DNA of 37,576 nucleotides, from positions 42,245-79,820 of the forward strand of contig PDIM01010366.1 in NCBI GenBank assembly GCA_002811675.1. Direction: 5' to 3'. The DNA comes from Ichthyosporea sp. XGB-2017a. Taxonomy: Eukaryota > Opisthokonta > Ichthyosporea. Positions 28,026 through 36,963 of this stretch are shown here, in pieces. Within the stretch, counting starts at the first letter, position 1; each line of letters starts with the position of its first letter. The translations under genes were made by a program, and so were the position numbers. The notes beneath the pieces are model-generated. The model had not been told where the DNA came from. It was given only the letters and a program-made list of their open reading frames with translations, and did no database searches.

Positions 28026-31000
28026 TCAGCAAACTTCTTCCGCTTCCGCATTCGCATTCACTTCGGCGCTAATGCTCTCCACGCCGGGTATTACTGGGGC
28101 ACTTTTCAACTCTTGAATTCGATGCCGGAGTTTTCTAATTTCTTCTTGCTGAATTTTAATCATTTTTTCTACCAGAATTTCCTCCTCTTTACCTTTATCG
28201 GTCATTCCTGGTAAAAGGTGCATATGTATGGAAGAGGTAGAGGAGTTATGGTCCTTAGTCGGTTGCTCAAGAAAGGAGGCAATGTCTGAGGAGTCATCCT
28301 CAATACTTTTTCGTATCGTTTGGGATCCCTTCCCAAACCTCAAAAGATTGGTTGGCATTTTCACACGGGATTCTCGCCTCTTGATGCCTGTAAATGACGT
28401 GGCATTTTCATCGTGCTGGTGCTTCATTGTCCGCGCAGTGGCCGCAATGGTCATTTCGAGGGTTTTTTCTCGATGCCGAAAGTTCTTCAATGTCTTCCGG
28501 AGAGTGTTGATTTCCTGGATAAGCCCAACATTTTGTTGAAGAATCTCCATGTTGGTGGCTTTGCCGGCCTTTATGTCCAGCAATGCCCGTTCTTTGAGCT
28601 CATTAATGGTGTAGACCAAATATTCCTTTTGCCGATTGTATTCGTTTTTGATATTCTGGTCAAGTCCTGCCTCTTGCACTTGGTGTTCCTTAATGTGTAA
28701 CTTGTACATCTGGGTAATCTGAGCTTTTAGCTTTTCCGGATCCTGAATAAACCGTACGGCACCATGCAAATCACCTCGCAGTCTATGGGCCCGATTAAGA
28801 GAGTCCTGAACATGTTGACGTTGCACGCGGATGCGCTGTTCATTCTCCCGCAATTTGTTCTGCAGGTCACCAATGGCATGGTCCAAGTTTGTATTCTTTT
28901 TGTGGAACTTTTCTAGTTCATGGTCCATATCTTGTATCTGGTCTTTCATGTCTTTGATTTCATTTTCACGAGGCTCAATTTGCTTTTTCAGCTCCTTGAT
29001 TTTATAGTCGAGAACAAATTTAAACTTCTCCAGTTCTTGGTTTTTCTTTTTCAGGTCATAGATGCGTTTTTCCTTTTCCTGGATGGTTTCATCGCGTTCT
29101 TGGATTTCCTTTTTCAAAGAACTGATTTCTTTTTCCAGAGACTTAATGATGGAATTTAGCTTTTTTTCTTCGTTGAACATTTTTGTAATTTCATTTTTGT
29201 GCTCTTCTATTTCTTTTTGCAAGGTATTGAATTTCTTTCGCATGATACCGTTCTCACCTTTCAACCGCAGGCCCGCATCCTTTTCTTCTTTTAATTTCAT
29301 TTCATATTTTCCCTTTAAATCTGCTATTTCACGGTCAATATCCTCTTCCAACTGCATTTTGGTCTCTTCATGCTCCTTGTGGAGCTGCTTTTGCTCGTCA
29401 TTGGCCAAGTCCAAGTCATTGACTTTTTCTATAATCTTGGCCTCATAGTATTCAGTGAGCTCATCCAAAGCTTGCTCTTTGGACTCTTCCATGGCACGCA
29501 ATTGGGTCTCGTAGTTTGCCTGCATACTAGAGCCTTTAACTTGTAACTTTTGGTATCGCTCGTACTCCGCCATTAATTTCTGGTTGTGCTCCGCGTCTTT
29601 TTGGTGCATCTGCTTGGCCTGTGCATTGCGAATATCTGTAATCTCCTCCTCGTGTTGTGCTTCCTCTTTATCCTTATCTGCTTTTAGCACTGTGTTTTGA
29701 ATCTTGAGCGACTCCATTTCTTGAATGTATTTTTCCGTGAGTTCTTTGATCTTTTCGTTGTAGCTCATGTCCTTCAACCGGAGTTGATATTCATTTTCCA
29801 TTTTCAGTTCTTCAACACGAGTCGTTAATTCCGTCATCATCATTTTCTTTTCATCCAAATCCGATTTGGTGATGAGGACTTCGTCCGACCACACATTATC
29901 CTTGTCTCTCTTGAGACCTCGACCCTCTTTGTCGGCGATTTTAAACACATACACCGAACAATCCTCACTGGCGGTAAACAGAAACTGATCATCATGCGAA
30001 ATGACCATTCTCGCAACGGGCTTGCTGTGAGCTTGATGTTCCTGCCAATCCCCCGGAATACTTAATGGAAACTTAAGGGCCCGAATAGAACCCTCACTTG
30101 TTCCAACAAATAACATACGCCCGGACCGCGAAACGGCTACCTGTGTGTAAACACAGTCTCCGGCTGTATTTTCTCGAATAATTTGTGAGTCATTAATCTC
30201 TTTGATGCTCTTGTCCGACCCCACCCCATACAAGGTCGATCCATCCGGTCCAACTACAGTCGACGTGTAGCTACATGACTTGGTGACGTTCTCCCCTTCC
30301 CTTTTGAAAGTTCGGATGTTCCATTCATACACGGCCCCATCCGCCCCACATGAAATCAATTTTGTATCATCCTGAGTCCAGCATACACTCTTTACCTTGC
30401 CATTGTGGCCTTTCAAATTGCCTATGTTGTCGAATGTATATGCATTGAAAATCTGAATGACATTGCCATGTACAGCAGCAATTAAATGCCCTCCATTAGA
30501 AAAGCGACATTCTCTGCACGCACGAATAGAAAACTCTCTGAACGGGCGAATGTCATCAATGAGAATATTCATCAAGCGCAATTTATCGCTGAAACCCACC
30601 AGCACATGAAGCCCGCTGGGATGCAGCGCGATACTATATGCCTCTTCTGAAAAATATTTCACTAACTCCAGTGATTCTGTCTTGTAGTTCCAAATTCTAA
30701 CAGTTTGATCGACGGAGCAGGATGCTACTAGAGGTTTGCGAAAACACGTATCAAGTCCAGTAATGGCCCCATAATGAAATGATTGGGAAAGTAGCTGAAA
30801 CGGACTATCAGAGCCCTTTAAATTCTCCAAATTTGCGAGATTGAGGACGTATGCCTGGTTCTCTTCTGTTATGCACAGTAACATTTCCTCACTGGGACTC
30901 AAAGCCAGGGTCGTAATGTCTCCACACGGATTCTCCATCGCAAACTCTTTGACTTTTTCATAGTATGAATCCATTGACACGGCCTCGTAGATACACACTG

Positions 31001-31913
31001 TGCCCAGCTCCCCAGCACAGATGAACCCTTTTGAGAACTGCACAACACAGTGAACGGACATTGGCTTGGTTAGGGCCGGCTCGTCTACCCCGGCTGGTGG
31101 GAACTTGTATGTATTTTCGTTATTCCATTTAAGCACACCATCCTCATACAGAAGTATCTGCGATTCTTTTGTTCCCAGTAACAGTCGGTGCTCGCTTAGC
31201 CACACCTGCGAGGTGTAAACGTGACTTATCGTGCTAGACCCAGCCTCATTAGTCTCTTCTCCCTCAGCAATCATTGTGTCTGTGTCGTCTTTAGCTTCAG
31301 CATTGGTCTCCTCTGGTAACTTTTCGCTTGTCTCCCCAAGCACACAATTTAGATTCCCCTCTGCATATCGGTAAAGGCGAAATACCCCATCCCCTATCAC
31401 AGACAGCTGTGTTGAGTCGTGTGGATTAAAAGCCACATTATGAACCCCCTTTTCCATATTCACCGCAGAGCAGCAATGTGCCATGGCTTTGGACTTTTCC
31501 CACGTCCAGTACAGCAATGTCCAGTCTGGCGCCCCTCCTTGAGTTATGAGATACTTGGAATCCTGCGAGAATGCCATACTGATAAAAGCTTCACTCTTAA
31601 TGATAGTGTTGGACAGGGTCTTCCTCTTTCGCAGCGTGTTCAGGTCATAGATGGTAATTGTGGGAGACGCGCCCTTCTCTGCAATGGCCGCATATCTCCT
31701 GTTGGGACTCAGGCAACACGCTGTGGTTCCCTGACATCCCTCTGTGCCTGGGATGAACTTTTGTGTCTTCAGCTGGATATTGTACAGGATGGTATTGGCT
31801 CCCGCAGGGTAGATAACCGTCTGCTCGTCCAGATAGGACGCCCCCCCTTGCACATCTGCTTTGATCCCGAAACAGAAATTGTGCGAGGCCGCCGCTATCG
31901 ACGAGATTGACAT
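28026..31913 (-). CDS. CFAP57: Cilia- and flagella-associated protein 57
   Basis: A 1295-residue orthologue of CFAP57/WDR65 (Chlamydomonas FAP57, human about 1250), an axonemal protein that helps place inner dynein arms on doublet microtubules. Residues 1 to about 665 are WD repeats, with family blocks FIPGTEGCQGTTACCLSPNRRYAAI, HPSGLHVLVGFSDKLRLMN, FSNGGHLIAAVHGNVIQ and SCGADGAVYEWN. From about 680 to 1160 it is a continuous coiled coil, including the near-invariant RVEELKMENEYQLRLKDM and IQERDETIQEKEKRIYDLKK. A shorter coil follows near 1250-1275. It is complete, with ATG in good position and no introns seen. It shares a divergent promoter with the GOLPH3-like gene, where an X-box-like site lies about 210 bp upstream. 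Confidence 0.98.
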   Translation of the reverse strand: MSISSIAAASHNFCFGIKADVQGGASYLDEQTVIYPAGANTILYNIQLKTQKFIPGTEGCQGTTACCLSPNRRYAAIAEKGASPTITIYDLNTLRKRKTLSNTIIKSEAFISMAFSQDSKYLITQGGAPDWTLLYWTWEKSKAMAHCCSAVNMEKGVHNVAFNPHDSTQLSVIGDGVFRLYRYAEGNLNCVLGETSEKLPEETNAEAKDDTDTMIAEGEETNEAGSSTISHVYTSQVWLSEHRLLLGTKESQILLYEDGVLKWNNENTYKFPPAGVDEPALTKPMSVHCVVQFSKGFICAGELGTVCIYEAVSMDSYYEKVKEFAMENPCGDITTLALSPSEEMLLCITEENQAYVLNLANLENLKGSDSPFQLLSQSFHYGAITGLDTCFRKPLVASCSVDQTVRIWNYKTESLELVKYFSEEAYSIALHPSGLHVLVGFSDKLRLMNILIDDIRPFREFSIRACRECRFSNGGHLIAAVHGNVIQIFNAYTFDNIGNLKGHNGKVKSVCWTQDDTKLISCGADGAVYEWNIRTFKREGENVTKSCSYTSTVVGPDGSTLYGVGSDKSIKEINDSQIIRENTAGDCVYTQVAVSRSGRMLFVGTSEGSIRALKFPLSIPGDWQEHQAHSKPVARMVISHDDQFLFTASEDCSVYVFKIADKEGRGLKRDKDNVWSDEVLITKSDLDEKKMMMTELTTRVEELKMENEYQLRLKDMSYNEKIKELTEKYIQEMESLKIQNTVLKADKDKEEAQHEEEITDIRNAQAKQMHQKDAEHNQKLMAEYERYQKLQVKGSSMQANYETQLRAMEESKEQALDELTEYYEAKIIEKVNDLDLANDEQKQLHKEHEETKMQLEEDIDREIADLKGKYEMKLKEEKDAGLRLKGENGIMRKKFNTLQKEIEEHKNEITKMFNEEKKLNSIIKSLEKEISSLKKEIQERDETIQEKEKRIYDLKKKNQELEKFKFVLDYKIKELKKQIEPRENEIKDMKDQIQDMDHELEKFHKKNTNLDHAIGDLQNKLRENEQRIRVQRQHVQDSLNRAHRLRGDLHGAVRFIQDPEKLKAQITQMYKLHIKEHQVQEAGLDQNIKNEYNRQKEYLVYTINELKERALLDIKAGKATNMEILQQNVGLIQEINTLRKTLKNFRHREKTLEMTIAATARTMKHQHDENATSFTGIKRRESRVKMPTNLLRFGKGSQTIRKSIEDDSSDIASFLEQPTKDHNSSTSSIHMHLLPGMTDKGKEEEILVEKMIKIQQEEIRKLRHRIQELKSAPVIPGVESISAEVNANAEAEEVC

Positions 31914-32122
31914 GATTTAAACGAGTGAGGTGAAGAATACTCTTTCCAAAGCCTAAATGGAAAATAAATCTATCTATATATTGAAGAACGAAGCATGAAA
32001 AGAGAGGGATTATAACCACACACACAAAAAAGAAACAAAAGCCACTGCAAAAATAAAATAAATGAAAAATAAATGAGCAAAAAAAATACTAGAAAAAAGT
32101 CATATCCATATTAGGAAATGAT

Positions 32123-32136
32123 ATCTCCATGGCAAC
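32123..32136 (-). promoter_or_regulatory. RFX X-box-like site upstream of CFAP57
   Basis: Plus strand ATCTCCATGGCAAC matches the ciliary X-box pattern GTHNYYATRRNAAC at all but the first position. On the CFAP57 strand it reads GTTGCCATGGAGAT, with an exact GTTGCCATGG core. The distance to the CFAP57 ATG is about 210 bp, within the usual range. Confidence 0.6.
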
Positions 32137-32144
32137 GAGGCAAT

Positions 32145-32150
32145 CACGTG
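32145..32150. promoter_or_regulatory. E-box CACGTG (1)
   Basis: ATCACGTGGC, 9 bp from the X-box-like site. Confidence 0.35.
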
Positions 32151-32214
32151 GCGGGGATCAGTGTCCCTTGGGATTTAAGGCAAAGAAAACTGGATTAGGT
32201 AATGGTTTATAAGT

Positions 32215-32220
32215 CACGTG
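32215..32220. promoter_or_regulatory. E-box CACGTG (2)
   Basis: AGTCACGTGTT, about 83 bp upstream of the TATA box of the GOLPH3-like gene; same GTCACGTG octamer as at 13900-13907. Confidence 0.35.
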
Positions 32221-32302
32221 TTGAAATAAAGGCTATTTCATGTTACTGTTAGCGTTGCTGGTTGCTACCCTGCTGTAGCGGATAGACAGGCTGTTTTAAA
32301 AA

Positions 32303-32310
32303 TATATAAA
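32303..32310 (+). promoter_or_regulatory. TATA box of the GOLPH3-like gene
   Basis: TATATAAA 136 nt upstream of the ATG, followed by CCCGGC. Initiation about 30 nt downstream would give a leader of about 105 nt. Confidence 0.5.
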
Positions 32311-32445
32311 CCCGGCTAAAAGGCTAAATTGTAAAAACGAAAGGGGAGAATAAATCTGTGTTCTAGTCAAGTTGGAGATACAGGAAGGGGTTGAGCGTAT
32401 GATTTTTGAACAGAGAAAGATTTAGAACAAGACTAAGGAGAGATA

Positions 32446-34770
32446 ATGGTGCTTCAGAGTGTGTATACAGGCATTAACACACTTGTGGACTCTTATGTGA
32501 GGACCTATGAGGAGTCTCTGACTGGGCCAGACACCAGCGAGACCGTGACTCTAGACAGGACTCTTGCTGCCACCCCGTACAATCCCCAGAATCCCTTTAA
32601 TGCGGAAATGTACGGCCTTTCTGGCTCCTCGTCCAGGGGCCCTGCAGTGGATGGAGAGAATTCAGTGATTGAGAAGAAGGCACGGGACGTGGCCGTGAAG
32701 GAAGACGCGAAGGGGTCCTGGGGGAGAGACAAGAAGAGGGCAGTTGCTGAGCATGCCTGCGTGGATAATAGAGAGCATGTGAGTTACTTGGTTGATTCTG
32801 TGAGGGGCAATGAGAGGGAAGGGGAACACCCACCCAGTTACTCTTCCGCATCGAGCAGTGGACGCAGTCTTGGATGGGACAGGAAAGGAGTGGCCATTGG
32901 GGCAGTGCAAGGGGAACAGCTTGATGCAATAGACACGGCTGAGGAGGAGCGTGATATGTCCCGCAGCAGGGCGCGCGCTGCTGCTAGCATCGATACGAAT
33001 GCAGGCTTTTTGGGTAGATTGTTTGCCTTTGCTTTTGGGAATCGATACAAGCCAATGGAAGAGGAAGAGCAGGGAGGAACTGCGAGCACTGAAAGCAGCA
33101 TAAGCATTAGGAGAAGGAATAGCAGTAACAGTGGTCATCAAGAACATGCTAACATGATATCAGAGGAACTGCAAAGTGAAGGGCGTGTGGGACAAGCATT
33201 GTTTAATGAGGGCCAAGCGGAAGAAACGTTGGCATCGAATACAAACCGTGTTTCCATGCACAGCCTTCCGCCTCCATATACGGCCCAGGATGCCTCCCGA
33301 AGCAGACCTGGTGCCGTTGCAGATAGTGGTCGTTCTATGGGGTGGGCAAGCAATGTTGCGCAGTCACGAGCTGCTCGTGGCGTTGAGGAGCCCTCTCCAA
33401 TTGTAAATGAAGAATTGTTTAGGGAGCAGGATATTTATGGGCGCATTGATGATTACTTCAAGGAAGAGGTTGAAGATTGTTTTGAAGCATACTGTGAGGT
33501 TCAGCAGTCTGCGCGCCCCCTACGAGAACAGCAAGGAATGGTGAGTGAAGAAAATGACATTTATGCCACCGTTCAGAGAGGTGTTATACGAAATGCCCTG
33601 CCTTCTTATGAAGTTTCTGAGGCACAAGATATGCTTTTGAAGTTGACAATTATGGAGAAAATCTATCTGGCCTTTTACGAAGAGCCTAACGTAAAGCCCC
33701 TTCAAGGCATCGACTACCACCAAGTCCTGATCACTGGAGCTCTTATGGACCTTGTTGCACATAAGCGTATTGATATATTCAAACAGTTTTCTCTTGTGGG
33801 CGGCAAATGGCGTGAGTCGGAACGGTACCAGGCGACGGACCATATGAGGGTGGCAGGGGCCTGTTCGGCGGAGAATAGCAAAAAGCGAAAAGGTAAAGGA
33901 AAGCTATTTTTCAGGAAAGCAGAGCGTACCAACTCGTCCAAGCTTTCCGAAAAGACCGTAGGAGATAATGTGCCTATTTTGAGAATTCTTAGTGCAAAGC
34001 CTACTGGAGTTAGCCTGCTTGACAAAATTTTGAATGCCCTGGTTACTGTTCAGGCAGATCAAGCTTCGTTACGAAGTCTGTATACCAAATTTCAGAACTT
34101 ACCTATTGAACGGGCAGTGCGTCGCAATTTGTGGAAAAGAGGTATGAATGGTATCGGCCCTGTAGTGAGGGATGGAACGGAAATTGAAGACAGCAAACTG
34201 GGGACTCAAATTCACCATGCGGTAATTGCCATGATGCTGGATGTCGTGTTTTTGTCCAACACAGTCACAATGGCAATGGAGAACCTTCCATTTGACCCAG
34301 CCATACACCCATTCACTCTTGGCGAAGTGAACTGCAACAAGAAACTTGGTCTCCCCTTGTTTGACTTGCTGGCCTCTATTTATAAAAAGAAACTCGAAGA
34401 GTTGTCAATATCAACTCCCTCATCATCAAATAATACACTTTTGGCCGAGAAGGAGCAAATGGAGTTTCTTATTTCGTCCATCTTTTTCTCCAGCCTCTAC
34501 TTTACGGGATGCGATATGCGCAACCAATTCCCGAACTGCAAATCGCGTGTACTAGACTACGTCTTCCGTGACAGAAGGTTTGGTGTGCTCAAAGAGCGGT
34601 GCGCCGTGGACCCAACTGCACCATACCGACTCTTGGTTGAAGCAACGGGGGAAGTCGAGAGCCTTTTGCGGCTGTCTAGTTTTCAAATTTCAGGAAATAG
34701 CAAGGCGGGTTCTTACTTGTGTAGGGAGCTTTCAAATATTCTCCGATTCCCATCTTTACTAAAACAATAA
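32446..34770 (+). CDS. PPxY-rich protein with C-terminal GOLPH3/GPP34-like domain
   Basis: A 774-residue protein. Residues 1-395 are mostly disordered and carry WW-ligand motifs: PPSY (129-132), PPPY (275-278) and the weaker LPSY (385-388). The first two are each followed by SGRSxGW (SGRSLGW 138-144, SGRSMGW 294-300), an internal repeat. From about 397 the pattern resembles GOLPH3/Vps74: LKLTIMEKIYLAF for LTLMEEVLLLGL, VLITGALMDLVAHKRIDI for CMLIELALRGRLQL, ILSAKPTGVSLLDKILNAL for CKSDAPTGDVLLDEALKHV, and RAVRRNLWKRGM for RERLAKNLVEKGV. GOLPH3 binds PI4P at the Golgi and retains glycosyltransferases. The tryptophan used for PI4P binding is not evident, and a Lys-rich insert (476-500) is present. 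ATG 32446 follows a TATA box. Domain assignment is by eye. Confidence 0.7.
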   Translation: MVLQSVYTGINTLVDSYVRTYEESLTGPDTSETVTLDRTLAATPYNPQNPFNAEMYGLSGSSSRGPAVDGENSVIEKKARDVAVKEDAKGSWGRDKKRAVAEHACVDNREHVSYLVDSVRGNEREGEHPPSYSSASSSGRSLGWDRKGVAIGAVQGEQLDAIDTAEEERDMSRSRARAAASIDTNAGFLGRLFAFAFGNRYKPMEEEEQGGTASTESSISIRRRNSSNSGHQEHANMISEELQSEGRVGQALFNEGQAEETLASNTNRVSMHSLPPPYTAQDASRSRPGAVADSGRSMGWASNVAQSRAARGVEEPSPIVNEELFREQDIYGRIDDYFKEEVEDCFEAYCEVQQSARPLREQQGMVSEENDIYATVQRGVIRNALPSYEVSEAQDMLLKLTIMEKIYLAFYEEPNVKPLQGIDYHQVLITGALMDLVAHKRIDIFKQFSLVGGKWRESERYQATDHMRVAGACSAENSKKRKGKGKLFFRKAERTNSSKLSEKTVGDNVPILRILSAKPTGVSLLDKILNALVTVQADQASLRSLYTKFQNLPIERAVRRNLWKRGMNGIGPVVRDGTEIEDSKLGTQIHHAVIAMMLDVVFLSNTVTMAMENLPFDPAIHPFTLGEVNCNKKLGLPLFDLLASIYKKKLEELSISTPSSSNNTLLAEKEQMEFLISSIFFSSLYFTGCDMRNQFPNCKSRVLDYVFRDRRFGVLKERCAVDPTAPYRLLVEATGEVESLLRLSSFQISGNSKAGSYLCRELSNILRFPSLLKQ

Positions 34771-34771
34771 A
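34766..34771 (+). terminator. AATAAA overlapping the GOLPH3-like gene stop codon
   Basis: The last codon and stop read CAA-TAA-A, so AATAAA contains the stop codon (34768-34770). Confidence 0.6.
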
Positions 34772-34827
34772 TTAATATCAATATAAGAGTAAAGTGTTAA
34801 GTGATCCCATTTGCTTTGTATAGTGTC

Positions 34828-34833
34828 TTTATT
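34828..34833 (-). terminator. CTDSPL2-like gene poly(A) signal AATAAA (minus strand)
   Basis: TTTATT on the plus strand, 6 nt past the CTDSPL2-like stop codon, in the 69-bp gap between the convergent genes. Confidence 0.6.
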
Positions 34834-34839
34834 TTCTTC

Positions 34840-36963
34840 CTATTCTTCGCTACTTTCTGATGAATCTTCTTCAAACACACGTTTGTACAATTCAAAAACG
34901 CTTCGCAAAACTGGTCGAACATCATCGTGCTGAGTCAATCCCATAAGAAAGGGAAGGAGTTTGAGAAGTTCACAATCTTCCGGGTCATCAAACCAGCTTT
35001 CCACGGGGATTCCATTATCTAATTGGTATGCAAATGCGTGTGGAGAATTATCCACAATGATAGTGTGTGCCAAATTTCTGTTGAGCACAGTGAGGTCCTT
35101 AATAAAATTACCGCAAACGTCTCTGCAAGAGTCACGGAAAAGTCGATGTTTTATCCATTTGCGTTCGGGGTCAAGAATGGTTAGCAATTCGTCAGCGTAA
35201 ACCTTTTGCGATGCTGTAAAGACGATAATTTCAAATTTATCCGCCAGAGTGCGCAAGAAAGGTTCCAAGTATGGGCGCACTTTAACATGGATTGGACAAA
35301 CAGAGCCCTCAAGCTCAAGGGGAAATATAAAATCAGGGTTTTCCAAGTGTTCTGCCGAACAGTGAACCAACGTTTCGTCCAAATCCAGTACCAATGACAT
35401 TTTCGGAGAATTTCGAGTCTGCATGGGCAGACAAACAATGTCTCTACTCTCCTCGGACATGTCCAGTCGAGGGAGAACCCGGATAAGTTGATAAGAGTCC
35501 ATGGATACATTTTCCAGATCTAATGATTCGTCCACTACAAAGCCCTCTTCTGCAACCCCAACCAAGTATTGTTCTTCCTCCGTTTGGGTACTCCCCCGTC
35601 GCTGTTCATTCCAATTTTCTAAGCACGCCAGGTTATCACCATTTGGAGTGGCTACTGACTGCTGCTGTTCGATAGATTGGTTTAGCAGCCGTTCCTTTAT
35701 AAAAGCTTTCCCAGATTGTGCACAATTTGGCATAGTTTCGATCGTATCTCGTTGATGCTCCTGTACAAATGGAGTCAATTTCAACTCCCGCAGTTGCTCC
35801 TCTGCTATATCCGAAGTGTTCAGCACAGTTTCGTTTAAGTTTGTCGAGTTCAAAACACTAGACTGATCGAGTTCAGTTGTAGTATCTCTTTCGTTGTGCT
35901 CGTGATTATGCTCGTGATGGTGATGATGGTGGTGGTGACTAGAAGAACTACTTTGATTAAAATACGTGAACATAGGAGAGAATAGCTTTTCGCTGCTTGC
36001 ACTATTATTATGCGCATCCATCATCGACGAATTCGGCGACACGTCGCTATGCACCACAAAGTCGTGCTGGTGAGAGTTCTCCTGTACAATCGCCCCAGCA
36101 ATGGGAGGCGGCTGGTTCATAAACAGGCGGAATGACCCTTCAACTTCCCGTTCGCACTCTTCCACCCGCTGGGTTCCATTCACTACGCCAATATTTCTAT
36201 TTTCATCGACATCCATATTCTTATCTCTTTCGGTGGCGTGTTCGACCTCATCCTGGGGGGCTTCTTGGATGATTGGCTCCTGGGCAGTAATGTTCTTTCT
36301 ACCCCGCTCCAGCCCACTCTTGCGGATACAATATGCGATGAGATTCTGCTGCAAGGTTCCTGTCAAGCGACTGCTCTGATACACCGGGTGGTTGAGAAGT
36401 GTGTGCTGATACTTTTTGAACCGTTTCAGATCCACTTCAGGTTCAGTTGTCTCGGGCAGCCCCTCCTCTTCATATTTGGCTGCTTTTCTACCTCGAGGTT
36501 TTTTTCCTTCAGACCCTCTTCTCCCCAAGGCATTCTCACCTTCCCCTGCTCTCCCCTTCCCCTGTTTCTCCCCCTCCTCCATTATATCCTTCATTTCCTC
36601 TCCACTTCTCTCCTGTGTCTCACACATCCTTCCCCCTTCCTCCTGTACCTCCCAATATCCACTCCCTCTCTTCCCCCTCACCACACCTTGCTCCTTTCGC
36701 AGACGGCCACTTCGTCTGGGCCCCTGCTCCACCCCTTCGTCCATCACTGCAGCCTGATCTCCGCCCACAACAGGTACCCATGCCCCCGCCGATATCGACA
36801 CGGCGTCCTTCTTTTGACACTTCTTCACAGACGCAATAAAGTTCCCTGCCGCCGCCATGGCAGCATCATTGATACTTGCGGTGGCGCTGGAAGGAGAAAG
36901 GGGAAGAGGATTCATTGGATTGTGAGTTGCTGTTTCTGAAATCTTGGTCATTCCCTTCTCCAA
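34840..36963 (-). CDS. CTDSPL2: CTDSPL2-like FCP/SCP-family phosphatase
   Basis: A 707-residue protein with a C-terminal HAD-type FCP/SCP phosphatase domain (about 520-685), a family that dephosphorylates serines of the RNA polymerase II C-terminal domain, SMADs or other nuclear proteins. The catalytic DLDET is at 527-531 (nucleophile Asp527), followed by VFTASQKVYADELL, HRLFRDSC, NFIKDLTVLNR, IIVDNSPHAFAYQLDNGIPVESWFDD and ELLKLLPFL. These and the preceding YQLIRVLPRL follow human CTDSPL2 (466 residues) closely. The N-terminal 500 residues are longer and mostly disordered, with basic SGRLRK/KPRGRK stretches that could act in nuclear import, a conserved-looking KKYQHTLLNHPVYQ segment (183-196) and an eight-His run (343-350) in a Ser/His/Glu-rich stretch. 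No introns are seen. The substrate is not determined. Confidence 0.9.
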   Translation of the reverse strand: MEKGMTKISETATHNPMNPLPLSPSSATASINDAAMAAAGNFIASVKKCQKKDAVSISAGAWVPVVGGDQAAVMDEGVEQGPRRSGRLRKEQGVVRGKRGSGYWEVQEEGGRMCETQERSGEEMKDIMEEGEKQGKGRAGEGENALGRRGSEGKKPRGRKAAKYEEEGLPETTEPEVDLKRFKKYQHTLLNHPVYQSSRLTGTLQQNLIAYCIRKSGLERGRKNITAQEPIIQEAPQDEVEHATERDKNMDVDENRNIGVVNGTQRVEECEREVEGSFRLFMNQPPPIAGAIVQENSHQHDFVVHSDVSPNSSMMDAHNNSASSEKLFSPMFTYFNQSSSSSHHHHHHHHEHNHEHNERDTTTELDQSSVLNSTNLNETVLNTSDIAEEQLRELKLTPFVQEHQRDTIETMPNCAQSGKAFIKERLLNQSIEQQQSVATPNGDNLACLENWNEQRRGSTQTEEEQYLVGVAEEGFVVDESLDLENVSMDSYQLIRVLPRLDMSEESRDIVCLPMQTRNSPKMSLVLDLDETLVHCSAEHLENPDFIFPLELEGSVCPIHVKVRPYLEPFLRTLADKFEIIVFTASQKVYADELLTILDPERKWIKHRLFRDSCRDVCGNFIKDLTVLNRNLAHTIIVDNSPHAFAYQLDNGIPVESWFDDPEDCELLKLLPFLMGLTQHDDVRPVLRSVFELYKRVFEEDSSESSEE

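Larger units (their letters stand above)
31914..32445. promoter_or_regulatory. Divergent promoter between CFAP57 and the GOLPH3-like gene
   Basis: 532 bp of non-coding DNA. A-rich on the CFAP57 side, it contains an X-box-like element (32123-32136), two CACGTG E-boxes (32145-32150, 32215-32220), tandem GTTGCT half-sites (32254-32266) and a TATA box, TATATAAA (32303-32310), oriented to the plus-strand gene. It is the most site-rich promoter in the window. Confidence 0.65.

Noticed and set aside
32505-33353. Several minus-strand frames opposite the GOLPH3-like gene
   Set aside because: They are shadows of the plus-strand coding sequence, without recognisable domains.
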